Source of the DNA: Micromonospora ferruginea
GTDB taxonomy: Bacteria > Actinomycetota > Actinomycetes > Mycobacteriales > Micromonosporaceae
Direction: 5' to 3'
Assembly: GCF_013694245.2 (NCBI RefSeq)
Contig: NZ_CP059322.2
Span: 4,533,001-4,597,000 of the forward strand
Length of the DNA stretch: 64,000 nt
In this document: piece after piece, positions 37,182-45,647 of the stretch
Layout: each line of letters opens with the position of its first letter
Position numbering within the stretch: position 1 is the first letter of the stretch
Notes under the pieces: generated by a model
Seen by the model: the letters and a program-made list of their open reading frames with translations, nothing else
Told to the model about the DNA's origin: nothing
Databases searched by the model: none
Program-made: the position numbers and the translations under genes

Positions 37182-38228
37182 ATGGGGGACGCTCGTTCCG
37201 TCGCGCCGGTCCGCTGGCAGCACGCCCGGCGGATCGCCCGCCTCGCGGCGATCGGCACGGGCGCCACGGTGGCGGCCACGGCCGCCACCGGAGGGGTGCT
37301 GCTCGGCCAGGCCCGGCAGGCCCGCCGCACCATCCCGATGGCCGAGGCGCCACCGCCCCGCTGCGACGGCGTCTACGGCGCGCGCTTCCCCGGCCGGCCG
37401 CTGACCATGGTCGTGCTGGGTGACTCCTCCGCCGCCGGCTACGGCGTGCACCGGCGACGCGAGACGCCCGGCTCGCTGCTGGCCACCGGGTTGTCCCGCC
37501 GCCTGCACCGGCCGGTCCGGCTGCACCGGTTCGCCGTGGTGGGCGCCCTGTCCGCCGGCCTGAAGCCGCAGGTCGAGTCCGCGTTGGAGGTCGCGCCGGA
37601 CGTCGCCGTGGTGCTGGTCGGCGGCAACGACGTCACCAACCGCACCCCGCCGGCGGTGGCCGTGCGCTATCTGGTCGACGCGGTCCGCACCCTGCGCGCC
37701 GCCGGCTGCGAGGTGATCGTCGGCACCTGCCCCGACCTGGGCACGATCCGGCCGATCCAGCCGCCGCTGCGGTGGCTGGCCCGACGCTGGAGCCGCCAGC
37801 TCGCCGCCGCCCAGACGGTGGCCGTGGTGGAGGCGGGCGGCCGGACGGTCTCCCTGGGCGACCTGCTGGGGCCGCGGTTCGCCGCCGAGCCGGGCCGGAT
37901 GTTCGCCTGGGACCGCTTCCACCCGTCCGCGGAGGGCTACGCCATGGCCGCGGCGGCGCTGCTGCCCACCGTGCTCTCCGCGCTGGGGGCGGTGCCCGAG
38001 CGCAGGCCTTCGCTCGTCGGCCTGGAAGGCGTACGGTCGCTCCCGGAGGCCGCCCACGAGGCGGCCCGGCACGCCGGCACGGAGGTGAGCGGCGCCCAGC
38101 TCCGGGGTCGCGACCGCGGGCCCGGCGGGCGGTGGGCCCAGCTGCGCCGGCGGGCCTTCTTCGGCGTCGGCGCGGTGCCCCCGACCGGCACCGCCGCCGA
38201 CTCGGCCACGCTGGAGGGAACGGCATGA
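37182..38228 (+). CDS. SGNH/GDSL hydrolase, first of a tandem pair
   Basis: 348 residues. One N-terminal hydrophobic segment (about 22-45) anchors or exports it. The SGNH blocks are GDSSAAGYG (nucleophile serine), GALSAG, GGNDVTN, and the Asp-His pair in DRFHPSAEGY. An 80-residue Arg/Gly-rich tail follows the domain. Lipase, esterase or acyl-sugar hydrolase activity is likely; the substrate is unknown. Its stop overlaps a short frame that leads to a second, related hydrolase. From memory, mycobacteria keep a single such gene in this neighbourhood. Confidence 0.88.
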   Translation: MGDARSVAPVRWQHARRIARLAAIGTGATVAATAATGGVLLGQARQARRTIPMAEAPPPRCDGVYGARFPGRPLTMVVLGDSSAAGYGVHRRRETPGSLLATGLSRRLHRPVRLHRFAVVGALSAGLKPQVESALEVAPDVAVVLVGGNDVTNRTPPAVAVRYLVDAVRTLRAAGCEVIVGTCPDLGTIRPIQPPLRWLARRWSRQLAAAQTVAVVEAGGRTVSLGDLLGPRFAAEPGRMFAWDRFHPSAEGYAMAAAALLPTVLSALGAVPERRPSLVGLEGVRSLPEAAHEAARHAGTEVSGAQLRGRDRGPGGRWAQLRRRAFFGVGAVPPTGTAADSATLEGTA

Positions 38229-38308
38229 GCGAGTGCAGCGAGCGAATCGGCAGGCTCAGCGCGATGGTGCCTCATGGCGGCACGGAGCGAAGCGGAGTGG
38301 CGGCATGA
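38225..38308 (+). repeat. 80-bp insert with duplicated CGGCATGAGCG, encoding a 27-residue frame
   Basis: CGGCATGAGCG occurs at 38221 and again at 38301, exactly 80 bp apart. The first copy overlaps the stop of the upstream hydrolase and opens a 27-codon frame (opening MSECSERIGRLSAMV). That frame ends in TGA at 38306-38308, overlapping the real start of the next gene. It parallels the purE insert: a start codon duplicated by an element rich in AGCGAG/GGAGCGAAG. It keeps translational coupling through ATGA overlaps at both ends. Confidence 0.75.
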
Positions 38309-39117
38309 GCGGATCGAGTGAGGCGGCCCGGTGGGGCCGGGCCGCGGCCCTGTCGCTGCTGGCCGGCACCGTGGGGGGCGCGGCGGTCCTCGCCGGCCAG
38401 GCCATCGCCGCCCGCAGCCGGGAGTACGCGCAACCCGAGCTGGGGCTCGTGCTGCGGGCCACGGTGGGCCGGGCCGCCGCGCCGCCGCTGCGGCTGGTGC
38501 TGCTCGGCGACTCGTCGGCGCTCGGGGTGGGCGTCGACCGCTTCGAGGAGACCATCGGCGGCCAGCTCGCCCACCTGCTCGCCGAGGGTCCGACCGGCCG
38601 GCGGGTGCACCTGTCCAGCGTCGGCGTCTCCGGGTCCCGCGCCACCGACCTGGCCACCCAGGTGGCCCGGGCGCTGCTCGGCGAGCGGCCCGACGTGGCG
38701 GTGGTGCTGATCGGGGCGAACGACGCCACCGCGCTGAGCCGCCCGGCCGACGCGGCGGCCTACCTCGGCTCGGCGGTGCGCCGGCTGCGCGAGGCCCACG
38801 TCGAGGTGGTCGTGGGCACCTGCCCCGACCTCGGCGCGGTACGCGCGGTCGCCGCCCCGCTGCGCCAGGTGCTCGGCTGGTCCGGGCGGCGGATGGCGCG
38901 GGCCCAGACGGTGGCCGTGCTCGACGCCGGGGGCACGGTGGTCGACCTGGGCACCGAGACCGGCCCGGTGTTCCGGGCCGACGCCGGCACGCTCTGCCAC
39001 GACGGCTTCCACCCGTCCGCGGACGGCTACCGGGTCTGGGCGCACGCCCTGCTCCCGGCGGTCGAGGCGGCCGCCGCGGTCGCGTTCCGGCATCACCGGC
39101 GGCCGCCGGCGGGGTGA
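38305..39117 (+). CDS. SGNH/GDSL hydrolase, second of a tandem pair
   Basis: 270 residues from ATG 38305. An N-terminal hydrophobic segment (LSLLAGTVGGAAVLAGQAIAA) is followed by GDSSALGVG, GVSGSRA, GANDATA and HDGFHPSADGY, a full SGNH set. It resembles the preceding hydrolase along its length (both have VGTCPDLG and RAQTVAV or AAQTVAV stretches), so the pair arose by tandem duplication. Lacks the long basic tail of its partner. Confidence 0.88.
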   Translation: MSGSSEAARWGRAAALSLLAGTVGGAAVLAGQAIAARSREYAQPELGLVLRATVGRAAAPPLRLVLLGDSSALGVGVDRFEETIGGQLAHLLAEGPTGRRVHLSSVGVSGSRATDLATQVARALLGERPDVAVVLIGANDATALSRPADAAAYLGSAVRRLREAHVEVVVGTCPDLGAVRAVAAPLRQVLGWSGRRMARAQTVAVLDAGGTVVDLGTETGPVFRADAGTLCHDGFHPSADGYRVWAHALLPAVEAAAAVAFRHHRRPPAG

Positions 39118-39175
39118 CATTTCCCGCCCGGTGCGCGGCTTCCACGGCAAGTTACCCGCGGGTTAACGTTGGTTC

Positions 39176-40438
39176 ATGCCGATTGAGTCGCCCCGCGACG
39201 CCGTCATCGTCGCCACCGCCCGGTCCCCCATCGGCCGGGCGTTCAAGGGTTCCCTGCGCGAGGTCCGCCCGGACGACCTCGCCGCCACCATCGTCCAGGC
39301 CGCGCTCGACAAGGTCCCGGCGCTCGATCCGACCACCATCGACGACCTCTACCTCGGGTGCGGGCTGCCCGGCGGTGAGCAGGGCTTCAACATGGCCCGG
39401 GTGGTCGCCACGCTGATGGGCCTGGACGGGCTGCCCGGGGCCACGCTGACCCGCTACTGCGCGTCCTCGCTGCAGACCACCCGGATGGCGATGCACGCGA
39501 TCCGGGCCGGCGAGGGCGACGTGTTCGTCTCCGCCGGCGTGGAGATGGTCTCCCGGTACGCCCGGGGCAACTCGGACACCCTGCCGGCGGAGGCGAAGGC
39601 GCTGGTCGGCGGCGGCTGGGAGAACCCGCGCTTCGCCGAGGCGCACGAGCGGTCGAAGGCCCGCGCGCAGGGCGGCGCCGAGGTGTGGACCGATCCGCGG
39701 GAGGCCGGCGCGCTGCCGGACGTCTACCTCGCCATGGGGCAGACCGCGGAGAACCTGGCCCAGGTGTACGACGTCACCCGCGAGGACATGGACGCGTTCG
39801 GCGTCCGCAGCCAGAACCTCGCCGAGAAGGCGATCGCGGACGGCTTCTGGGCCCGCGAGATCACCCCGGTCACCACGCCGGACGGCACGGTGGTCGGCGC
39901 GGACGACGGCCCGCGTCCGGGGGTGACTCTGGAGGCGGTGTCCGGTCTCAAGCCGGTATTCCGCCCGGACGGCCGGATCACCGCCGGCAACTGCTGCCCG
40001 CTGAACGACGGCGCGGCCGCCGTGGTGATCATGAGCGCCGAGCGGGCGGCCGAGCTGGGGCTGACCCCGCTGGCCCGGATCGTCTCCACCGGCGTCACCG
40101 CGCTCTCCCCGGAGATCATGGGCCTCGGCCCGGTCGAGGCGTCGAGGCAGGCGCTGAAGCGGGCCGGCATGACCATCGACGACGTCGACCTGGTGGAGAT
40201 CAACGAGGCGTTCGCCGCCCAGGTGATCCCGTCGTACCGGCAGCTCGGCATCCCGGAGGAGAAGCTGAACGTGGCGGGCGGCGCGATCGCGGTCGGCCAC
40301 CCGTTCGGCATGACCGGCGCCCGGATCACCGGCACGCTGCTCAACGCGTTGGAGTGGCACGACAAGACCATCGGTCTGGAGACCATGTGCGTCGGCGGCG
40401 GCCAGGGCATGGCCATGGTGCTCGAACGACTGGGCTGA
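39176..40438 (+). CDS. Acetyl-CoA acyltransferase (thiolase, FadA-type)
   Basis: 420 residues. The acyl-accepting cysteine is in LTRYCASSLQTTRMA. EINEAFAAQ, GGAIAVGHPFGMTGAR (catalytic His) and the C-terminal cysteine in CVGGGQGMAMVL complete the thiolase set. It cleaves 3-oxoacyl-CoA or forms acetoacetyl-CoA. From memory, the FadA3-type thiolase sits next to the same neighbours in mycobacteria. No fadB-like partner is in the window, so its pathway is open. Confidence 0.93.
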   Translation: MPIESPRDAVIVATARSPIGRAFKGSLREVRPDDLAATIVQAALDKVPALDPTTIDDLYLGCGLPGGEQGFNMARVVATLMGLDGLPGATLTRYCASSLQTTRMAMHAIRAGEGDVFVSAGVEMVSRYARGNSDTLPAEAKALVGGGWENPRFAEAHERSKARAQGGAEVWTDPREAGALPDVYLAMGQTAENLAQVYDVTREDMDAFGVRSQNLAEKAIADGFWAREITPVTTPDGTVVGADDGPRPGVTLEAVSGLKPVFRPDGRITAGNCCPLNDGAAAVVIMSAERAAELGLTPLARIVSTGVTALSPEIMGLGPVEASRQALKRAGMTIDDVDLVEINEAFAAQVIPSYRQLGIPEEKLNVAGGAIAVGHPFGMTGARITGTLLNALEWHDKTIGLETMCVGGGQGMAMVLERLG

Positions 40439-40478
40439 GCCCGGTTCACCCGCGCGCGGGCCGGGTACGGGAGGCCGC

Positions 40479-41963
40479 ATGGCCACCGTCGTGGAGCGCG
40501 AGCGCAAGTACGCCGGCGACGAGGGTTTCCGGCTGCCCGACCTGACCGGGTGCGGTGGCGTCGTGACGGTGTCCGACGCCACCGCCTCGGATCTGGACGC
40601 CGTCTACTGGGACACCGGGGACCTGCGCCTGCTGCGCAGCGGGCACGCGCTGCGGCGGCGTACCGGCGGGCACGACGCGGGCTGGCACCTGAAGGTGGGC
40701 GCGGTCGGCGGCGCCCGGGTCGAGCACCGGTTCCCGGCCGGGGCCGCCGACGCCGGCCCGCCGCCCGAGCTGGCCGCGTTGATCCGCGGCGCGTCCCGGG
40801 GCCGGCCGGTGGCGCCGGCGACCCGGATCGTCAACCACCGCCGGGAGCGGCGGCTGTTGGACGCGGACGGCCGGGTGCTGGCCGAGGTGGCCGAGGACGA
40901 CGTCCGCTCCGAGGACCTGGTCGACGGCACCACCCGGACCTGGCACGAGGTCGAGGTCGAGCTGGTCGACGGCGACGAGGAGCTGCTCGACGCGGTGGCC
41001 GCCCGGCTGGCCGCCGCCGGCGCCCGCGAGGTGCCGGTCAGCAAGTCCCACCGCGCGGTCGCCGCGCGCCTGGCCGGGTTCGACGACCGCCCGCCCACCG
41101 GCACGGCCGGGCCTGTCGTCGGGTACGCCCGGAAGCAGCGGGACGCGATTGTCGGCAACCACGCGGCGGCGTACCAGGGGGACGAGGACGCGGTCCACGA
41201 CATGCGCGTCGCATCCCGCCGGCTGCGGGCGACCCTGCGCACGTTCCGTGGCCTGTGGGACCGGCGCGAGAGCGAGGCGGTCCGCGCCGAGCTGCGACGG
41301 CTCGGCGGGGAACTGGGCCGGGTGCGCGACATCCAGGTGATGGCCGTCCGGCTCGACAGGGCGGTGCACGGCCTGCCGGACGAGCTGGTGCTCGGCCCGG
41401 TCGCCGCCCGGCTCGGCGAGCGGTTCGCCGCCGATCTGGCCGAGTCGACCGTCGCGCTGCGGGCGGCCCTGGACGACGATCGTCACCCCGACCTGCTGAC
41501 CCGCCTGGACCGGCTGCTCGACGGCCCGACGCGCGAGGTCGACCGCCGCTGGGTGGACCGCCGGATCCGACGCGCGGTGCGCCGGGCCGACTCCCGGCTG
41601 GACGCGGCGCTCGCCGTCGACGGGCCGGCCGGCGACGACGCCCTGCACGAGGCGCGCAAGAAGTACAAGGCCGCCCGGTACGCGGTCGAGGTCCGGAAGG
41701 CCGCCGTGGGCCGGCCGGCCGCCCGGCTGGTGAAGCGGTTCAAGGCGTTGCAGGACCTGCTCGGCACGCACCAGGACTCGGTGGTGACCCGGGAGGTGCT
41801 GCGCCGCCACGCGCTGCGGGCGTACGCCGAGGGCGAGAACACGTTCACCTACGGTCTGTTGCACGCCCGCCAGGCCGAGGCGGCCGGGCACGACCGGCCG
41901 GCGGTGCTGCGGGCCCGGGACCGGACCCGGCGACGCGCGGTACGCCGCTGGCTGAGCCGCTGA
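40479..41963 (+). CDS. CYTH-CHAD domain protein
   Basis: 494 residues. The N-terminal CYTH domain opens with the ExExK signature VERERKYA and has the triphosphate tunnel strands up to about residue 200. The CHAD domain from about 215 holds the conserved histidines (DAVHDMRVASRRLRATLRTF, DALHEARKKYKAARYAVE), which bind polyphosphate granules. The pair suggests polyphosphate or triphosphate handling. It begins 40 bp after the thiolase. Confidence 0.92.
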   Translation: MATVVERERKYAGDEGFRLPDLTGCGGVVTVSDATASDLDAVYWDTGDLRLLRSGHALRRRTGGHDAGWHLKVGAVGGARVEHRFPAGAADAGPPPELAALIRGASRGRPVAPATRIVNHRRERRLLDADGRVLAEVAEDDVRSEDLVDGTTRTWHEVEVELVDGDEELLDAVAARLAAAGAREVPVSKSHRAVAARLAGFDDRPPTGTAGPVVGYARKQRDAIVGNHAAAYQGDEDAVHDMRVASRRLRATLRTFRGLWDRRESEAVRAELRRLGGELGRVRDIQVMAVRLDRAVHGLPDELVLGPVAARLGERFAADLAESTVALRAALDDDRHPDLLTRLDRLLDGPTREVDRRWVDRRIRRAVRRADSRLDAALAVDGPAGDDALHEARKKYKAARYAVEVRKAAVGRPAARLVKRFKALQDLLGTHQDSVVTREVLRRHALRAYAEGENTFTYGLLHARQAEAAGHDRPAVLRARDRTRRRAVRRWLSR

Positions 41964-42020
41964 CCGGCTGCCGGGCGTCTGCGACGGCCTCCGCCTCGCC
42001 CCGACGGTGTGTTTCTCCCC

Positions 42021-42138
42021 GCCTGTCGAGCTGATGGCAGAAACGACTCACATCGTGACCGCCGTGGGCGCACGGCCGTGCGCCCGCGCCCCACGACGCC
42101 CGGCGGGGTGAGTCGTTGCCGATATCAGCTCGACAGGC
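42021..42138. repeat. Large cruciform repeat (31-nt arms) with inner hairpin
   Basis: Outer arms 42021-42051 and 42108-42138 pair over 15 bp and again over 9 bp, with a 7-nt internal loop between. Inside, GGGCGCAC/GTGCGCCC (42066-42073, 42078-42085) closes a GGCC loop. It fills much of the 310-bp gene-free stretch 41964-42273. The rest holds a 16-nt direct repeat (CAAGCGTGCGGTCCCA at 42183 and a one-mismatch copy at 42230) and nothing else I can name. Confidence 0.85.
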
Positions 42139-42273
42139 ACCCGTGCAGGTATGTCGGGGCGGCGCAACCGGCCGCCCATCGACAAGCGTGCGGTCCCATC
42201 CTGGGGCAGCGCGGCCGACCGCCCACCCTCAAGCGTGCTGTCCCACCCGTTCGCGGCCGGTGATCCACCAGAG

Positions 42274-42594
42274 CTAGAGGGCGGCGCGGGTGCGGGTCAC
42301 CGCGTCGACGGCTCCGGCCAGCACCGGCTCCGGCGGGGCGGCCAGGGTCAGGTCGGCGGCGACGACCCGGAGCTGGTCGGGCAGGGCCAGGTCGCTGGGC
42401 AGCCGGGGCACCTCCCGGCGCGGCTCACCGGCCGCGTCGGCGGCCAGGTTGGCGATCTCCTGCACCAGCTTGTGCACCAGGTCGGCCCGGGACACGTTGC
42501 CGCCCTCGGCCGTTGCCGACCAGCGCGGCTGCTGCCAGTGCCCGACCTGTCGGACCAGCAGGGTCACCGCCCGGTCCAGTTCCGCTGCGCTCAT
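42274..42594 (-). CDS. Hypothetical protein, about 106 aa
   Basis: I do not recognise this protein. It is soluble, Ala/Leu-rich and mostly helical, with WQQPRWSATAEGGNVSRADLVHKLVQEIANLAAD near the centre. Codon bias (GC at third positions) supports coding. ATG 42594 or GTG 42597 could start it. It lies 40 bp downstream of the Bax-inhibitor-like gene on the same strand and may share its transcript. Confidence 0.65.
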   Translation of the reverse strand: MSAAELDRAVTLLVRQVGHWQQPRWSATAEGGNVSRADLVHKLVQEIANLAADAAGEPRREVPRLPSDLALPDQLRVVAADLTLAAPPEPVLAGAVDAVTRTRAAL

Positions 42595-42634
42595 CACCGC
42601 CGAGTCTACGAGGGTGATGAGCGCAGCGGGCGGG

Positions 42635-43468
42635 TCAGTCGTCGCCCTGGAAGTAGCTGAGCAGCCGCAGGATCTCGATGTAGAGCCAGACCAGGCCGAC
42701 CACGATGCCGAACGCGGCGGTCCAGGAGTAGCGCTGCGGGAGGCCCATCCGGACCCCCTCCTCGATGTCGGCGAAGTTGAGCACGAAGCTCAGCGACGCC
42801 ACCACGATGCAGACCAGGCTGAAGCCGATCGCCAGCGGGCTGCCGTCACGCAGGTGCGTGTTCACACCGAACAGCGACAGCACCAGGTTGACCAGCATCA
42901 CACCGAACAGGCCGGCGATGATCGCCACCATGATCCGGGCGAACTTCGGGGTGGCCCGGATGATCCGCGCCTTGTAGATCATGGCCATCAGGAAGAAGAC
43001 GCCGAAGGTGGCCGCCACCGCCTGGAGCACGATGCCGTCGTAGAGCGAGTTGAACGCCTTGCTGACCATGCCGACGAAGACGCCCTCGACGATCGAGTAC
43101 GTCACCACGAGCGCCGGGTTGGCCATCCGGGAGAACGAGATGATCAGGCCGAGCACCAGGCCGACCACCGCGGCGCCGATCCAGGCGACGCCGACCAGGG
43201 CGTCCGGCACGAGCACCCAGGCCGCGGCGGCCGAGGCGCCGAGGATGGCGAGCATGAGGACCGTCTTGACGACCACGTCGTCGAGGGTCATCGGGGTCAC
43301 CGCGGGCGGCGCCACCGGCTGGCCGTAGCCACCCGGGTAGGGCTGCTGCGGCGGGTACTGCTGGGGGTATCCGGGCTGACCGTACGGCCCGGGCTGGGCG
43401 TACCCGGCCGCCCGCTCACGCTCGGCCGCCTGGCCGAGCCGGGCGAGCACCGGGTTCGAGGTCTTCAC
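42635..43468 (-). CDS. Bax inhibitor-1/YccA family membrane protein
   Basis: 277 residues. A Pro/Gly/Tyr/Gln-rich cytoplasmic head (about 20-55) precedes seven hydrophobic segments. The C-terminal helix contains the ADIEEGVRMGLPQRYSW loop, and YSIVEGVFVGM and FLMAMIYKARIIRATPKF are typical of the family. Homologues act as pH-dependent calcium leak channels or protease modulators; the role here is not known. GTG at 43468 with GGGAGG upstream. Confidence 0.88.
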   Translation of the reverse strand: MKTSNPVLARLGQAAERERAAGYAQPGPYGQPGYPQQYPPQQPYPGGYGQPVAPPAVTPMTLDDVVVKTVLMLAILGASAAAAWVLVPDALVGVAWIGAAVVGLVLGLIISFSRMANPALVVTYSIVEGVFVGMVSKAFNSLYDGIVLQAVAATFGVFFLMAMIYKARIIRATPKFARIMVAIIAGLFGVMLVNLVLSLFGVNTHLRDGSPLAIGFSLVCIVVASLSFVLNFADIEEGVRMGLPQRYSWTAAFGIVVGLVWLYIEILRLLSYFQGDD

Positions 43469-43580
43469 TTCTCAGGCCTCCCTCAGAGGTCGATCGCACG
43501 TAGACGTGCGCCTTAAAGGGTAGACGGGACCGTGACACGGCGCGTCGCGCCAAGCTGTGGGAAAGCTGAGAGTTGGTCCG

Positions 43581-43661
43581 TGCCCGGGGCGGGGGTCGAA
43601 CCCGCACGCCTTGCGGCAGCCGCTTTTAAGGCGGCCGTGTCTGCCGTTCCACCACCCGGGC
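43581..43661 (-). tRNA. bldA: tRNA-Leu, anticodon UAA (bldA type)
   Basis: The minus strand folds as a tRNA: acceptor GCCCGGG/CCCGGGC, anticodon stem GCCGC/GCGGC around CTTAAAA (anticodon TAA at 43626-43628), a short extra variable arm (TGCCGCAAGGCGT) and T arm GCGGG-TTCGACC-CCCGC. The discriminator is A and CCA is not encoded. It reads UUA, a very rare codon in GC-rich actinobacteria. The Streptomyces counterpart bldA controls development and secondary metabolism. Short for a leucine tRNA, but all arms are intact. Confidence 0.95.
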
Positions 43662-43763
43662 GGGTGACACCGGCGCGCCGACACGCGCGGGTGCAGATCT
43701 CACCGTAGCGGCTGCGCCGCGCGTCGGCGTACCCCGGCGGGTGCGGTCGATAGGGTCGGGGCC

Positions 43764-45593
43764 GTGACCAGCGCCGCCCGCGCGGCCTCCGGGCCCGACC
43801 GTGACGAGGAGGTCCGCACCGCGCCGGCGGTCGCCACCGGGCGGGCGGCCCGGCTGCGGGCCGCCGCCCGCCGGCACCGGGCCGACCTGCTGGTCGGGCT
43901 GCTGTTCGTGGCGTTCGCCGGCTGGCTCACCCAGGGCCTGTGGCCGGCGCCGGGCACCCGGATGCTCGCCCTCAACCCCGCCGACCAGACCCTCTACGAG
44001 TGGTTCCTGGCCCTCGACGCGCGGGCCCTGCACGGCGAGATCACCCTGGTCACCGACCGGCTCAACGCGCCCGACGGCGTCAACCTGATGGCCAACACCT
44101 CGGTCCTCGCGCTCGGCGTGCTGCTCGCCCCGGTCACGTGGGCGTTCGGCGCACCGGTCACGTTCGCGCTGCTGGTCGCCGGTAACCTGGCCGGCACCGC
44201 GGTCGCCTGGTACCTGCTGTTCACCCGGGCGCTGCGCGCCCACCGGCTCGCCGCCGGGCTCGGCGCGGCGCTCTGCGGCTTCGGGCCGGGCATGGTCTCG
44301 CAGAGCAACGGTCACCTGCACATGACCGCGCAGTGGCTGGTCCCGGTCCTGGTCTGGCTGGTGGTGCGACTGCTGCGCGCCGCCGACCCGGCCGGCCGGA
44401 CGGACGGCCCGGACCGCCGCCGGATGGCCTCGTCGGCGGTCGCGCTGGCGCTCACCGTCATCGTCGGCGTCTTCGTCGGCGAGGAGGTGCTGTTCCTCAC
44501 CGCGCTCACCCTGGCCGTGATGGCCGTCGCGTACGGGCTGGCCGACCGGGACCTGGCGCGACGGGCCCTGCCCGGTTTCGCCGGCGGGGTGCTCTGCGCC
44601 GCCGGGCTGGCGCTGCTGGTGCTGGCGTACCCGCTCTGGGTGCAGTTCGCCGGCCCGCAGGGCGTCGCGGACGGGATGTTCCCGGCGACCTACTTCTCCG
44701 CCGACCTGGCCGGCTGGACCCGGCTCTCCGCGCTGACGGTGCTCGGCCGCCCGGACGCGGTCCGGCTGACCACCGGCCCGGCCGAGTTCACCACGTTCCT
44801 GGGCTGGCCGCTGCTGCTGGTGGCGGCCGGGTGCGCGGTCTGGTCGGGGCGGCGACCGCTGGTGCTCGCCACCGTGGCCGGGGCGCTCGTCATGGCCGCG
44901 CTCGCACTCGGCCCGGAGGTCGTGGCCGGTGGGGAGCGCACCGGCGTGCCCGGCCCGTACGCGCTGCTGGAGGGGCTGCCGGTGGTGGACGGCGCGCTGC
45001 CCACCCGCTTCGCCCTGGCGGTGCTGCCGCTGGTCGGCACCGTGCTCACGCTCGCCGTGCACCGGGCGCTGCACGAGCCGGGCCCGGCCCGGAAGCTGGT
45101 GCCGTTCGCGGTCGGCGCGGCGCTGCTCAGCGTCTTCCCCACGCCGCTGCCCACCGTCGACCGGCCGCCGCTGCCCGAGTTCGTCACCGGCGGGCACTGG
45201 CGGCAGTGCGTCCACCCGGGCGGGGTGCTGGTGCCGGTGCCCACGGCCACCCCGCAGCAGCCCGGACCGATGCGCTGGGCCACCGCCGCCGGCGTCGGAT
45301 TCGGCATGCCGGAGGGCTTCTTCATCGGCCCGTACGGGCGCGACGGCTCGGCCACCATGGGCACCTGGCAGCGCCCCACCTCGGCCCTGCTCGCCGACGT
45401 GGCCCGGCGGGGTGTGACGCCGGCGGTCGGCGACCGGCAGCGCCGCCAGGCCGTCCGCGACGTCGACGCCTGGGGCGCGTCCTGCGTCGCGCTGACCGAC
45501 GACGCCCCGCACGCGCCGGCGCTGCGGCAGACCCTGGAGGCGCTCTTCGGTCCGGGCACCCGGACCGCCGACGCGTGGACCTGGCGCTTCTGA
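43764..45593 (+). CDS. Polytopic membrane protein, GT-C glycosyltransferase-like
   Basis: 609 residues with about ten to twelve hydrophobic segments. An N-terminal loop after the first segment (LALNPADQTLYEWFLALDARAL) has acidic and polar residues like those of GT-C lipid-linked sugar transferases. A large extracytoplasmic C-terminal domain (from about 465) contains HWRQCVHPGGVLVPVP and ends WTWRF. The substrate cannot be inferred, and membership of the GT-C superfamily is only suggested by layout. GTG at 43764. It converges on ndh and shares a terminator with it. Confidence 0.7.
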   Translation: MTSAARAASGPDRDEEVRTAPAVATGRAARLRAAARRHRADLLVGLLFVAFAGWLTQGLWPAPGTRMLALNPADQTLYEWFLALDARALHGEITLVTDRLNAPDGVNLMANTSVLALGVLLAPVTWAFGAPVTFALLVAGNLAGTAVAWYLLFTRALRAHRLAAGLGAALCGFGPGMVSQSNGHLHMTAQWLVPVLVWLVVRLLRAADPAGRTDGPDRRRMASSAVALALTVIVGVFVGEEVLFLTALTLAVMAVAYGLADRDLARRALPGFAGGVLCAAGLALLVLAYPLWVQFAGPQGVADGMFPATYFSADLAGWTRLSALTVLGRPDAVRLTTGPAEFTTFLGWPLLLVAAGCAVWSGRRPLVLATVAGALVMAALALGPEVVAGGERTGVPGPYALLEGLPVVDGALPTRFALAVLPLVGTVLTLAVHRALHEPGPARKLVPFAVGAALLSVFPTPLPTVDRPPLPEFVTGGHWRQCVHPGGVLVPVPTATPQQPGPMRWATAAGVGFGMPEGFFIGPYGRDGSATMGTWQRPTSALLADVARRGVTPAVGDRQRRQAVRDVDAWGASCVALTDDAPHAPALRQTLEALFGPGTRTADAWTWRF

Positions 45594-45607
45594 CCGCGGA
45601 CACGGCG

Positions 45608-45637
45608 AAGGGCCCGTCCCGGACGGGACGGGCCCTT
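45608..45637. terminator. Bidirectional terminator between convergent genes
   Basis: AAGGGCCCGTCCC (45608-45620) and GGGACGGGCCCTT (45625-45637) pair perfectly over 13 bp with a GGAC loop. T-rich flanks lie on both sides (CCCTTTCG rightward and CCCTTCG leftward). It sits between the 43764 gene and ndh. Confidence 0.85.
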
Positions 45638-45647
45638 TCGCGACGAC

